DNA of 64,000 bases from Rhodamnia argentea. Taxonomy: Eukaryota; Streptophyta; Magnoliopsida; Myrtales; Myrtaceae. A model generated the notes under the pieces. The model made no database searches and was not told the origin of the DNA. It saw only the letters and a program-made list of their open reading frames with translations. The DNA lies in NCBI RefSeq assembly GCF_020921035.1, contig NC_063156.1, positions 5,332,001 through 5,396,000 of the forward strand, written 5' to 3'. Within the stretch, counting starts at the first letter, position 1. The number at the start of each line of letters is the position of its first letter. Of this stretch, positions 1 to 11,731 are shown piece by piece. Position numbers and translations under genes: made by a program.

Positions 1-1500
1 AGCTAAATTTAATGGACCATATTGAATAAATAAAAAATTGACGAATCATATTACGCAATGAGCCAACTTTCGGGGATTATTCGCGTCGTTATCCCTTTAT
101 TTATTTTATGTTTTGATGGCGAGATTATTTGAACGACTTGATGGAGTCCACCATCCACCAAAAACATCAACTTTTGTGGGGGAATCAAGGGCAGATCTTA
201 TCCTCTAGAAAGATGCTAATGACAAACATTGGCAAATTGGCATTGAGCATAGTGGATGAAAAAAGACAAATGATTAGTCCATTTAGGCAGGCGATAGCTA
301 GCTAAGTCCCCACGATAAGGATAGGCAAGATTTACTCTTTTTAATTAGATTTTATCAGCTTAAAATATGGGGGGCGGATGGAATCATATCTACTTTCATA
401 ACGCTTTAATCAAACCCAAGTGCCCTTTGTCCATTAAATAATTAGGTTAGTCCCACTTGGAGACAAATGATATTAAAAGCACTTTTGTCGATTTGGCAAC
501 TAATCTCGATTTCAATCCGCTCTATAAGTGTGTGAATTCCCGTCGCTTTCTTTCAACGTGTCTTAATCTTATCCGTTGCTTTGCATTAGGGGAAATTTTG
601 CCGTTCGCTCCCAAATTTTTAGGATCGTTGCAACATTGCCCCCTTAACGTCTCAATCTCGGCAAAGAGCCCCCTGATGTTTTCAAGCTCACATCAATGTC
701 GACTCCGGCCACATCGCCACCCGAAAACCCAATCAAATGATGTGACGCGATCGTTGCTCGCGAAACCCTAAGGGTGAAATCGTAATTTTACGGTGAGAAA
801 TATATTTTGCCATAACAAATTAACCGGTTATGTTCCTTAATTTTTCCAACATTGTAGTGTAATTAAAAATAGATCATTCGCATTCTTCAGCTCGCTTTTA
901 TATTTTACTTCATGAACAAACACATTCCAAATACAAATTTCCTTATATTATACTAAACAACCGCTTTTGCATCTATGTTGTATGTGCTCAAGAAACTTAA
1001 ACATTTCAGAGCTCTTTTTCTGTCACATACTCGCACTAAGCATTGGCAAAGTACGATATAACTAATAATTCAAAAGTACATACATAGCTATGTAACCACA
1101 AAGGGCGGGCTAAATAACTAATTCTGCGATTATAATCGCAACCCGCTCAACCAGCGTCTTGCAACACCATGTGCAACACAAACATGGTGAATTTGGGATC
1201 ATGGGTCAAGAACAAGATTAGGCTCCCTCATCTCGAATTTAAAACAAAGTGAGGTGGGCGAATTTTAATCCTAGCGATCCCCCCCCCAAATTTATTTCTC
1301 TCTCTCTTTTTGGGTCAATCTTAACGCTTGTGGATTGTATTAAGTCCTTAATTACATCCTCTCCCTCGATAAGATGAGCATAGTTATCAATCCAATCATC
1401 CAAATAAATGTCAAATTAGCGAAAAAAATCAACCTTTTGTTAATGTTTTATTATTTTATTAAGATTTCCGTCATTTTTCGTTAGCTAAAAAACAATGTGG
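1..1500. other. AT-rich spacer, no gene recognised
   Basis: Low-complexity, AT-rich sequence. The longest open frame (457-771, +, 104 codons) has no recognisable family, no splice context and no promoter-like sequence, so I do not call it a gene. There is a C run and a CT-rich patch near 1279-1308. Confidence 0.5.
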
Positions 1501-1539
1501 GGAATCAATCATGCAGCTCGCAGAAAAAAGAAGTCGGAG

Positions 1540-1830
1540 TTGGACAGTATGCGCCACGTCGGCGAAGACCCACGTGATGGGCCCGTGCGAAGTGGCGTGG
1601 CGTAGGCGAGGGAATGGAACCCCCTCCCTCACCCTCCCACGTGTACCTTGCGAGAGGCGGGTCCCGCTATGCTATGGCATGGGCATCGACAGAGGGACAA
1701 AACTGGAAATACATAGATTTATGGGGGCGGGTGGGCCCACGCGCTTTGTCGTGGAGGGTGGAGGAGTCGTGCCATGTCCTTTCGGATAACCCACCACCTG
1801 TCCCCCTCCGTCTTGCGCCCTCTTTCTCTT
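1540..1830. other. Unexplained GC-rich island
   Basis: This roughly 290-bp stretch is clearly richer in G+C than its AT-rich surroundings. It holds two CACGTG G-box cores (1571-1576 and 1638-1643). Open frames exist on both strands but none resembles a known protein. It could be a detached promoter, a CpG-rich gene remnant or part of a transposon. No gene starts close to it: the next one begins at 4044. Confidence 0.35.
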
Positions 1831-1904
1831 TCATGTAACATATAATCTCAAACCGCACGAGATAATACGCGACAAAGTGCCGATATTTTACCTTCTTCTT
1901 ACGT

Positions 1905-2062
1905 TTCGTTTATTTGGCGAAAAATAAACCATTTAAAACAATAAAATAATGCTCAGCCGATAATAAAAATATGATTAACTATTTTAAGACATATAAACAA
2001 TTATTTTTTAAATAATTTATTTTATAAATAATTCATTTTTTTTGCAAAATAAATGCACCCTA
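1905..2062. repeat. MITE-like element, GTTTATTTGGCGAAAAAT family
   Basis: The left end reads CGTTTATTTGGCGAAAAATA. The right end, read on the minus strand, begins GGTGCATTTATTTTGC and continues into an AAATGAATTAT stretch, giving imperfect terminal inverted repeats around an AT-rich core. Similar sequence recurs near 3149-3390, 30552-30595, 31800-32030 and, weakly, 48120-48300. No coding capacity. Ends are approximate and no clear target duplication was seen. Confidence 0.45.
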
Positions 2063-3148
2063 AAATTATCAAATCAAAGGTGGATAAATTTGTTTCTTTG
2101 ATCGGTTTATTTTGAAATTCTTTTACGAATTACTCTAATTTTCCTTATTTTAGAACATGACATTTTTTGGGATAACTGATAATTGTTTTAAAAGTTAAAG
2201 CTGTTAAACAATACTCGATTTGATAGTTAATTTTTTAGACTAATTAAGTTTTGGGGTAGTAAGACACATTTATTGACTTCTAATAAGGCAAAATTGATTA
2301 CATGCGACCCTTGTTCTAAATGCCAGGTGAAGTATGCCCTCACAATTTTACTCAAAATGATGGCTTTATTTTTATTTATATGAAAATTTCGAGCTTATAT
2401 AAATATTTGCTAACTTCTAAGAAGTTACTTTTTTTTTTCCCAAGAGTTGCTAAATATATGACAATGCTAGTCACTAAGCGATAAATATTTACTTTTGTGA
2501 TGGAGGAAGTTACCAGTGACCCTCATGAATTGAAAAGAACAAATTTTACGAGTCTAGGGATCATCAATAGGTTCTAGACCTGGATCCTACCATATTAGAA
2601 CCAGTTTCCAATTTGTGAGACCCAAAATCTATCCCGCTTTTTCAGTCCGGTTTCAAGGTCTACCGGAAAATCAATTTCTTGTTTCCTTTTCTTGTTTATT
2701 TATAAAAGCTTAGACAAATAGCACCTACAACAAATAACACGAGCAACAAAATGACTCAAAGAAAAATATCAATGCAAAACAAATAAAAACATGAAGCAAC
2801 ATGGAAGTTAAGTTTATTTAAAAAAAAATAAATCATCTCCTTCCAACTACATAAAACATGTTTTAACCGCCGATTCATGAGTGGGGGGATGGGTGAATGG
2901 GTTATACTACCAAAAACCTTGAACCTATTTGCGTATCGATCCCAAATTTTTAGAACCGAGAATCGACTTATTTCCATGGCTAGTTTAGTTCAATTTACGG
3001 ATAGAACCGATCAATTGCATTGCTCTATTTGAGACTACTAGTTATTCTTAATAAAAGGAAACTTGAATTTATCAGTAATTAATACATTTTCTCATGTGAT
3101 CGACGATTTTATAGATAATATGTGAAAGGTGTTTGTTATTATGGTCTT

Positions 3149-3390
3149 GTTTGTTTCGCGAAAAAATGAATGATTTTATTTACATTATATTAAAAATGAT
3201 CGCTTGTCTCCCTTGAAGAATTAGTACATAATTTTTTTCATTATCGATAATAATTTATGACTATGTATTTGCATGGACAATGCAAATAAACTAAATGAAA
3301 TTTATTTTCATAAGTGACACGAATAACCATTTATAGGAATTTTTTTTTTCAAATAATTCAATTTTTATGAAATAATTGTACCCTTATCTG
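3149..3390. repeat. MITE-like element, second copy of the TTTGTTTCGCGAAAAA family
   Basis: The left end has TTTGTTTCGCGAAAAAATGA. The right end read on the minus strand begins GGGTACAATTATTTCATAAA, an imperfect inverted match. The interior shares TGATCGCTTGTCTCC and ATTATCGATAATAATTTATG-type segments with the 31.8 kb copy. AT-rich and non-coding. The gaps around it (2063-3148 and 3391-3830) show nothing I can name. Confidence 0.45.
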
Positions 3391-3838
3391 GATGGGTCAT
3401 TTGGGAAAAATTTCATAATAAAATTAAATACTTTTCAGGAAATCGTATATCATAAAAAAAATTTCCCTTTTCAAATTAGTGAATCTATTTTTTCTAACTT
3501 TAATAAGGCATTTTTTTAACCGTAAATTAATTAGCCTCAACCAAACATACTCTATATTACAAGGATAATTTTAAGCTGAGGCTTCCTACCCAAAAATAGA
3601 AATTCTAAATAGAGGCTATTAGATTGGGGCCATTTTGCATCCTTATTCTAATTTTTCCCATTGAGAATAGCACATTGAACCGGTGCACGATATATCGAAT
3701 TTCTCCCCGGAATTTCTCGTTTGGACACTAGCGACATTATTGCTCGCAATCCACATAACCATCAGAAAATGACAAAACCACCCTCGATCCTCTCTCCATG
3801 TCCGGTTTCCGGTATACCAGAAACCACTCTTCTCACTC

Positions 3839-3850
3839 TCTCTATAAGTA
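3839..3850 (+). promoter_or_regulatory. Putative TATA box of the wound-induced gene
   Basis: A TCTATAAGTA core at 3841-3850 lies 194 bp upstream of the start codon at 4044. Transcription from about 3875 would give a leader of roughly 170 bases. The assignment rests on sequence match and spacing only. Confidence 0.45.
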
Positions 3851-4043
3851 ACGCCTAGCCTCCTCCCCATTTCCGACTCAACCCAGCTCGGTCGAGAGAA
3901 AATTCTTCATCAAGTACCCCCCTTCCCAGGTTTTCTCTCCTTGCGAGAGCCAGTCTTTACTTCGTTATCCAGCCTTCGAATTTCGTAGGAGGCCCATAAA
4001 GATCGCATCTTTTCTTAGAAGGAAGAAGCAGCAACAGGAGAAG

Positions 4044-4322
4044 ATGAGCTACATGAACAGGGCATGGATGGCCGTTGGTGTCGCGGCGGTGCAGGGCCAC
4101 TCGGACCAGGGCATGAGGCTGAAGTCCGGCCTGCAAGCGGTCCAGTCGGGGAAGAGGAGGCTCTTCTCCGGACCCGACGCGGCGGATCTCCGGCCGCTCG
4201 CTGGGGCCGTCGGGACGGAGCTCGACGGGACGGCCGCGAGGAGCTGCGGGGACGAGAGGCGGCGGCAGGCCGACGAGTCCCTGAGGAACGTCATGTACTT
4301 CAATTGCTGGGGTCAGAGCTGA
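4044..4322 (+). CDS. Wound-induced polypeptide family protein (DUF3774)
   Basis: A 92-residue intronless protein. The N-terminus (MSYMNRAWMAVGVAAVQGHS, then DQG and LKSG) and the C-terminus (RRRQADESLR, then NVMYFNCWGQS) are the two conserved blocks of the plant DUF3774 / wound-responsive (WIP) family, and the length is normal for the family. Members are small, wound- and stress-induced proteins; some have been linked to defence, but no biochemical activity is firmly established. The first 15 or so residues after Met are mildly hydrophobic. The middle is Gly/Ala/Arg-rich and poorly conserved, as is usual. Codon use is strongly G+C-rich at third positions, unlike the surrounding spacer. The start is fixed by the conserved N-terminal block and a TATA-like sequence about 200 bp upstream. 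The same-strand frame at 4064 and the antisense frame at 4049 are shadows. The family call is firm; the physiological role is inferred. Confidence 0.9.
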   Translation: MSYMNRAWMAVGVAAVQGHSDQGMRLKSGLQAVQSGKRRLFSGPDAADLRPLAGAVGTELDGTAARSCGDERRRQADESLRNVMYFNCWGQS

Positions 4323-4629
4323 AATGTTGGAAATTTTTCATGGAAGCGATCTGGTCTGTTTGTGGTGATGGGGTAATGAATAGAAAAGCCCAAAAGATGA
4401 AAAATCGAAACGGCGAGGCTCTGAGTTGACCCGGGGTTGACCGAGTTTGAGTGGTCGGAATGTTTGACGGATGATGAGAAAATGAATCATTCGAACCTGT
4501 TGGGAGTGTGGATGGGAAGGATGTAGATTACATAACCAAGTGCGGGTTGTGAATTTGTGGTTGTAAATTTCTTAAGAAATGAAAAGACAAAAAAAAAAAA
4601 AGGAGACATTTTGGGTTCTGGTAAATCTA

Positions 4630-7420
4630 TGATTTGCTCTGTTTTCGCTTACAGTTTGAGTGGAGGTACCTGGGATCCTTTACATGCTCTTGACTTAATC
4701 TTACGAGCATAATTAAAAGCTAACAGTGGAGAGCAAAACAGGAAAAAGTGGAACACAGAGCATGTCATGGGATGTTGTCTATCCTCAAGTTTTATTATGT
4801 AAATCTGCTGTGGAGTGGTTTGAGAGCTTTCAAAATGAACCCAGGTCATTCTTGGGTGCTCCCTTTTTCCTATTTTCAGCCGTTTAGTCATTCATAGGAC
4901 AACCCAATCAACGCATTTGGAACGACAGGTAATCAATCGTAGAATGGTCAATGCTCTTCTATGGGAGGGCTCGTTTTAGCTATTTTCTTTTTTCTTACTA
5001 ATATACTTCCTCGAGTTTGCTTGGACATTTGCTGTTGCCACCTATATTTGAGGGAAGATGCTACGGGTAACAACGTTGACACGACAGTAAACCCAGAAAG
5101 GAAAACCTTCAAATTCTGATGAAGTAATAGAAGAACAGTGAGAGGAGGAAGAGAGACGAAAGACGGAAGGCATGGAGGGGGACAAAGAAACAGAGATGGA
5201 TAAACATGATATGGAGAATGCAATTCATCCCCAATCATCAGAACCTGAAACCCCTCCACCTTTCCTCGCCCAAAAGGCCCAAAGACCGAAAGGAGGGTGG
5301 AGATCCGTATTTTACATTCTGGGTAATGTTCAAGAGCGTTACCACATTTTACGATTCGTAATCATTAGCATGCGTTTTAAATAGGAGCATTGGAATGGTT
5401 TGGTGATGTAGGGAATGAGTCTTTTGAAAGGCTGGCTTCGATGAGCTTGATAATGAACCTGCCGGTGTATCTGAAGCTTAAGTACAACTTGTATGGAGTG
5501 TTCTTGATCAATGTGGTCAGCATATGGTCTGGTAGCTGCAACATATTGCCTCTGGTTGGTGCTTTTGTTGCTGAGAAGTATCTGGGCCGATTCCGGACTC
5601 TCCTGCTTGGCTGCACGGCTTCTTTCCTGGTATATTTTCAGTCCACCAGTCAATGAAATCTCATCGAAATTAGAAGCATGAATTCTTCCTAAAAAGTTTC
5701 AGTCTTTCTCTCGTACTTCAAAGAACATCTTTTGGATAAACCAATAGCTTCTGTAAGTCGTGTTATACATGTTCCAATTTCGTAAGGACCGAGTGCACCA
5801 TATTAGTGGCCATGCAATCCCAACCTACCTAACTATTTTGCTTTTCCAGGGAATGGGGATGATGACATTAACTGCATCTATACCTCAACTGAGACCCTCC
5901 CCTTGTAACTCTCAAAGCGATTGCCAACAGCCAGATTTCGGTGACCTGACCTTCCTATTTGCTGCTCTTGGATTGGTTGCCATTGGTGCCGGAGCCATCA
6001 GACCTTGCTGCATTGCTTTTGGAGCCGATCAGTTCCAAGACATCACGGAAAAGGGAAGAAAGCGGATGCAAAGCTTCTACAACTGGTGGTACTTGTCATT
6101 CACGGCCACACTGATTATAGCACTCGTGGGCGTCATCTATGTCCAAAGCAAGGTCAGTTGGGTTGTAGGTCTCGCCATACCTACCACTTGCCTCGCACTT
6201 TCTGTGTTCATATTCTTGCTAGGCCGCAAAACGTATATCAGGATTGAGCCTCAAGGAAGTGTCTACTCCAACATGGCCAAAGTGATTGTGGCGGCTCTTG
6301 GTAAGGGTCATTTAGCTCGTGGAGATGAGAACAGGATGCCCTTTTATGATCCTCCTCTCGATGAGTCGGTGCCACAGGTCAAGAAGCTTGCTCACACAGA
6401 TAGGTTTAGGTGTCTTGATAGGGCTGCAATGATTGCTGATCCTGGTGAGTTGAACGATCAAGGAATAGCCAAGAACCGTTGGAGATTATGTAGCTTACAA
6501 CAAGTGGAACTATTAAAGTCTTTGGTGGCCATTGCACCTGTATGGGTGTCGGCAATTCTCTGTTTCCTAGCCATGGACCAACAAAGTGTAAATGGGATAC
6601 TTCAGGTGTTTCAAATGGACCAATCAATGGGACCTCATTTTCAGATCCCGCCAAGCTGGTTGCCCCTGTGGTCCATGATTGTTCTCTCGGCCTGGATCCT
6701 CATCTACGAGTTTGTGTTGCCGAGGGCTTCGCTCAGATTCTCCAGTAAACAATGGAAAAGGCTGACCATAGGACAGAGAATCAACATAGGCATTGTAATG
6801 GCGATTCTCTGCATGATAATAGCTGGGGTTGTCGAGGGGAAGCGGCGATCTTTGGCTTTGCAAAATGGATCTTTTGTTTCGCCAATAAGTGTTGGATACC
6901 TCTTGCCACAATTTGCCTTGTCGGGATTGATAGAAGCTTTCGCGGCTATAGCAGTGATGGAATTGCTCACGTCCCATGTGCCAGAGACTTTGAGGACTGT
7001 AGGCGGGGCGATTTTCTTTCTCTCATTGTCGGTTGCAAGCTATCTGACATCTGCTATTGTGAGTGCCATCCATGGCCTGACCGGAATGAATGGGAAGATG
7101 CCATGGGTAGGCGGTCGAGACCTTAACGAGGGTAGGCTTGACTACTATTACTATGTCATTGCTGGCCTAGGTGTTGTGAACCTGGCATATTTCAATCTCT
7201 TTGCCAAGAAGTTTTTGGCTGGAGTTGGTTTTGGTGGAGAGGTAGTGTAGTTCGATAGTCCTCGAAGTCTGTCTCTGTAAATGGGGAAATGGAGCTTGCC
7301 CTTGGCAATGGATCAGTTCCCTCCATATCTCCTTGCACATCTCTTTTGCTTAATAAAGTTTTAACTTTTTTCTTGAGAAATGAACAGTAAAGAAAACTGC
7401 GTTTCGCTCTGGTTTTTTTT
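4630..7420 (+). repeat. Tandem duplication, unit 1 (carries NPF copy A)
   Basis: Sequence from roughly 4640 to 7400 recurs at 7420-10310, including the promoter region, all three exons, both introns and the 3' flank. Shared landmarks outside the coding sequence include the ggtacc/tcctttacatgctct-type upstream block (4664 and 7441) and the leader around 5050-5170 matched by 8050-8209. The start codons lie 3,038 bp apart. The boundary bases are approximate because both ends fade into AT-rich sequence. Confidence 0.8.
5172..7250 (+). CDS. NPF (NRT1/PTR family) transporter, copy A
   Basis: Spliced CDS join(5172..5322, 5412..5629, 5850..7250): 1,770 nt, 589 residues, usual for the family. Proton-coupled transporter of the POT/PTR superfamily, about 12 membrane segments, expected in the plasma membrane or tonoplast. 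The first membrane helix carries the proton-coupling ExxER motif (ESFER, residues 53-57). Exon 3 has the FYNWWYLSFT block after helix 4, a long central hydrophilic loop, and SLALQNGSFVSPIS and LLPQFALSGL blocks. Overall it is closest to subfamily NPF2 as I remember NPF2.9 (nitrate and glucosinolate transporters). The substrate cannot be read from sequence. Intron 1 splits a Gly codon (G|gtaatg ... atgtag|GG); intron 2 is phase 0 (CTG|gtatat ... ttccag|GGA). The start is supported by the shared leader and N-terminus of copy B. Open frames within exon 3 in other frames and on the minus strand are shadows. Confidence 0.9.
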
Positions 7421-10310
7421 TGCTTGCTTTTTGAGTGGTGGTACCGTGTATCCTTTCCATGCTCTGACTTAAATCTTTAAGGGCGTACTTAAAAGATAAC
7501 AGTAGAAGCAAACGATGACGAAAGTGGGAACAGATTTGAAGTAACATGCTGTTATGGAGAGATTAACGCCATTGATCAGCAACACGTGAATGTCAGGAGA
7601 TGCTGTAAATCCTCAAATATTATTGGAAGGAATATCAAAGGCGATGGGTCTAATTCAACGTATGGTACCGAGTCGCCCGCTAGAATAATGCACGAAGAAC
7701 GAACTCCTACGTAAATCTGCTATGGGGAGAGTGATTCGAGAGCTTTTGAATTGAACCCAGTTGACTCATGGGCGCCCTGTTTGTCCTATTTTCGGCCTTA
7801 CGGTCATTCGTGGGACGATTTAATCCTTCCCAATGAGATAAAAAAAGACAAGGCAACAGCATTGAAATGTTAATGTTAACAAAATCAACGCATTTTGGAC
7901 TGGCAGGTAATCAGTCGTGGAATGATTAAGGGAGGGCTCGATTTAGCCATTCTTTTTTAACCGAATTACAACGCTCTTCTGCCGAGGGGGGAGGGGGCCC
8001 TCGTTTTAACCATTTTCTTGTTTTCACCATATTACGACCTCGAGTTTGCTTGGTTTGCTTGGACATTCGCTGTTGCCATCTATATTTGAGGGAAGATCCT
8101 ACTGGCAGCAACGTTGACACGACACTAAAACCCACGAAGGGAAAACCTACAAATTCTGACGAAGTAACGGAACAGTGAGAGGAGGAAAGAGAGACGAGGG
8201 AGGGAAGTCATGGAGGGGGACAAAGAAACAGAGATGGTCAAACATGACATGGAGAATGCAATTCATTCTCATTCATCAGAACCCGAAACCCGTCCACCTT
8301 TCCTCGCCCAAAGACCGAAAGGAGGGTGGAGATCCATATTTTACATCCTCGGTAATGCTCAAGAGCGTTTACACATTTTATGATTTCGTAAATCATGCAT
8401 TTGAAATGGGAGTATCGGAATGGTTTCTTCAATGCAAATCTGATTAACCTTCTCGTTGTGGATGGTCTTGTTTTGGTGATGTAGGGAATGAGTCTTTTGA
8501 GAGGTTGGCTTCGATGAGCTTGATAATGAACCTGCCGGTGTATCTGAAGATTAAGTACAACTTGTATGGAGTGTTCTTGATCAACGTGGTCAGCATATGG
8601 TCTGGTAGCTGCAACATATTGCCTCTGGTTGGTGCTTTTGTTGCTGAGAAGTATCTGGGCCGGTTCCGAACTCTCCTGCTTGGCTGCACGGCTTCTTTCC
8701 TGGTATATTTTCAGTCCAGCGGTCTTTGACATCTCATCGAATTTAGAAGCATGAATTCTTCCTGGAAAGTTTCAGTCATCTCTCATGTTCCAATTTCATG
8801 AGGACTGCGTGCACCATATTAGCGGCCATGCAATCTCAACCTACCTAACAACTTTGCTTTTCCAGGGAATGGGGATGATGACATTAACTGCATCTATTCC
8901 TCAACTAAGACCCTCCCCTTGCAATTCTCAAACAGATTGCCAACAGCCAGACTTCGGTGACCTGACCTTCCTATTTGCCGCTCTTGGATTGGTTGCCATT
9001 GGTGCCGGAGCCATCAGACCTTGCTGCATTGCTTTTGGAGCCGATCAGTTCCAAGACACCACGGAAAAGGGTAGAAAGCAGATGCAAAGCTTCTACAACT
9101 GGTGGTACTTGTCGTTCACGGCCACACTGATTATAGCACTCATGGTTGTCATCTATGTCCAAAGCAAGATCAGTTGGGTTGTAGGTCTTGCCATACCTAC
9201 CGCTTGCCTCGCACTTTCTGTGTTCATATTCTTGCTAGGCCGCAAAACTTATATCAGGATTGAGCCTCAAGGAAGCGTCTACTCCAACATGGCCAAAGTG
9301 ATTGTGGCAGCTCTTGGTAAGGGCCATTTAGCCCATGGAGACGAGAACAGGTTGCCCTTTTATGATCCTCCTCTCGATGAGTCGGCACCACAGGTCAAGA
9401 AGCTTGCTCACACAGATAGGTTTAGGTGTCTTGATAGGGCTGCTATGATCGCTGATCCTGATGAGTTGAACGATCAAGGAATAGCCAAGAACCGTTGGAG
9501 ACTATGTAGCTTACAACAAGTGGAACTATTAAAGTCTTTGGTGGCAATTGCACCTGCATGGGTATCAGGAATTATCTGTTTCCTAGCAATGGACCAACAA
9601 AGTGTAAATGGGATACTTCAGGTGTTTCAAATGGACCAATCCATAGGACCTCATTTTCAGATCCCGCCAAGCTGGTTGGCCTTGTGGTCCATGATTGTTC
9701 TCTCGGCCTGGATCCTCATCTACGAGTTTGTGTTGCCGAGGGCTTCGCTCAGATTCTCCGGTAAACAATGCAAAAGGCTGACCATAGAACAGAGAATCAA
9801 CATAGGCATTGTAATGGCGATTCTCTGCATGATAATAGCTGGGGTTGTCGAGGGGAAGCGGCGATCTTTGGCTTTGCAAAATGGATCTTTTGTCTCGACA
9901 ATAAGTGTTGGATACCTCTTGCCACAATTTGCCTTGTCGGGATTGATAGAAGCTTTCGCAGCTATAGCAATGATGGAGTTGCTCACGTCCCATGTGCCTG
10001 AGACTTTGAGGACTGTCGGCGGGGCGATTTTCTTTCTCTCACTATCGGTTGCAAGCTATCTGACATCTGCTTTTGTGAGTGCCATCCGTGGCCTGACCGG
10101 AATGAACGGGAAGACACCATGGGTAGGCGGTCGAGACCTTAACGAGGGTAGGCTCGACTACTATTACTATGTCATTGCCGGGCTATGTGTTGTGAACTTG
10201 GCATATTTCAATCTCTTTGCCAAGAAGTTTGTGGTTAGAGTTGGCGTTGGTGGCGAGGTCGTGTAGTTCGAGTGTCCTCAAAGCTTGTCTCTGTAAATGT
10301 AGAAATGAAG
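7421..10310 (+). repeat. Tandem duplication, unit 2 (carries NPF copy B)
   Basis: Second unit of the head-to-tail duplication starting near 4630. The upstream part (7421-8209) is longer than that of unit 1, with extra sequence between about 7540 and 7700, and intron 1 is also longer (133 versus 89 bp). Exon sequence is nearly identical, which points to a fairly recent duplication or to gene conversion. Confidence 0.8.
8210..10266 (+). CDS. NPF (NRT1/PTR family) transporter, copy B
   Basis: Spliced CDS join(8210..8351, 8485..8702, 8866..10266): 1,761 nt, 586 residues. Same exon plan as copy A; exons 2 and 3 have identical lengths (218 and 1,401 nt), and exon 1 is three codons shorter (the AQK step of the proline-rich N-terminus is missing). 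The ExxER proton-coupling motif is intact (residues 50-54). I count roughly 25-30 amino-acid differences from copy A over the 467-residue third exon, including V/A and G/D changes in the central loop and Trp to Cys and Gly to Glu changes just before helix 9. No stop or frame break was seen, so both copies look functional. Possible dosage or expression divergence is inference; the extended upstream region could make regulation differ. The substrate is unknown, with NPF2-type nitrate or secondary-metabolite transport the best guess. Confidence 0.9.
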
Positions 10311-11731
10311 CCTGCCCTTGGCAGTGGTTCAGTTCTTTCCATATCTCCTACCAAATGTTTTTTGCCTTCATCCCCAGCTCGTGCCAATTGGTCGAGCGTG
10401 CTTTCATTCATTAGCGTGCGTTCATTCATCTCCAATACATTTCACGTTCCTTTACCCCAACTCATTCCCCTAGGTCGAGCTCTCAACGACTCGTCTCGCA
10501 TACCTTCTATATTTGAAAAACGTAACTTGAATCATGACTATACTTCAGACATCAAGCTCTCAACGAGCGGGAATTAGCAATGGGCAATGTGGCAGTAATT
10601 GTACAAGTAGCTGTATTGACATCCTAGCGAAGTATCCCATAAATGGCGCTTTTCACAAGAACGATGATTACTAGAATGAGTTTTATGTTTTTGGCTAACA
10701 GTAAAGTGAGTCGTCCATCACGATGAACAACTTGTACTGATACTTGTTAAATCGCTTGTAGAAAAATGGTGTCGGCCAGAACTTAACCAAAGACCTTGAG
10801 TAATGCAGTCATTTCAATAAGGAACTTTGGGTTTAGGACAATGAGAAATTCTATTTCGATCTATTGATCAATCAATTGAGAGATCAAGAGAGAGTCATTT
10901 ACAAAGGCGGAAAAAGGGTTTAAGTATATTACAAGTGCCAAAACTTGTATACGACACTTACTTTAGTGCTAAAATTTTCAAGATAATAACTTAGGTGCCA
11001 ATTTTTTTGAAAAACAATAACTTCAATGCCAAAACTTTCAAAACGAACACTTAAATGCCAAATTTTTTAAAAAACGCTCACTTCAGTACCAATTCTGTCA
11101 AGTCACGTTAGCTTGAATATTAAAAAAAATATGTCATGTCGGATTTCTAGCAAACCACATCAGCTGAAATCGGAGTTAACACTAAAGTGAGCGTTCTTTA
11201 AAAAATTTACCATTTAAGTGATCGTTTTGAAAGTTTTAACACTAAAATGACCGCCATATACAAGTTTTTACACTTATAGTATATTTTTTTTATTTTTTTG
11301 GTCGAAACTTGTAGTGTGCTTTAGCCGGGAAAAAAGAAGTGTTCTTTCACAATATCAAATCAGAGACCGGTTCTGCAGCTGTGCTCCCTACGATACTGTC
11401 AAAATGAATGAGAGTGATCCCAGCAAGATGTTATCCTTGGTGGATTGTAGAATTTCCAGTATACACTTCATCTTGTTGCTTTTCTGTGTCCCCAATTCCC
11501 TCACACTTGACCCATCAAGAACATATGGAAAAGAAACAGAGGAACTCCGACAAGACAACTTACATAAAACCTTTCATTGAATAGATGAGTCAGGTGAAAC
11601 ATAATTAAAAAGGTCAAGAAAAATCAAAATCTGTGTCAAACGCCAACAGTTGCACAAAATGGTCCAGCTCTGCACCAGGGATACACACACATAAAGATGC
11701 ACAATAGATTCTTGGGAATCACCGACCAATC
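10267..11731. other. Spacer between NPF copy B and VPS18
   Basis: Holds the NPF copy B 3' flank, an inverted-repeat element (10918-11290) and, near its right end, the presumed VPS18 3' untranslated region (about 11570-11731). Small open frames here (10272-10577, 11314-11580) have no recognisable family. Confidence 0.5.
10918..11290. repeat. Foldback/MITE-like inverted repeat, AAACTTGTATA family
   Basis: The left arm reads TATATTACAAGTGCCAAAAC then TTGTATACGACACTTACTTT. The right arm on the minus strand reads TATACTATAAGTGTAAAAAC then TTGTATATGGCGGTCATTTT. The two arms align over about 60 bases. Between them are short degenerate direct repeats built on 'acttaggtgccaattttttt'. No coding capacity and no certain target duplication. 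Non-autonomous DNA transposon is the likely class. Confidence 0.5.

Noticed and set aside
457-771. A 104-codon plus-strand frame
   Set aside because: No family resemblance, no promoter or splice context, and composition like the surrounding spacer.
6406-6977. Long minus-strand open frames inside NPF exon 3 (and their mirror at 9583-9993)
   Set aside because: They lie antisense to a clearly conserved transporter exon and recur in the duplicate only because the DNA is duplicated. They are codon-bias shadows.
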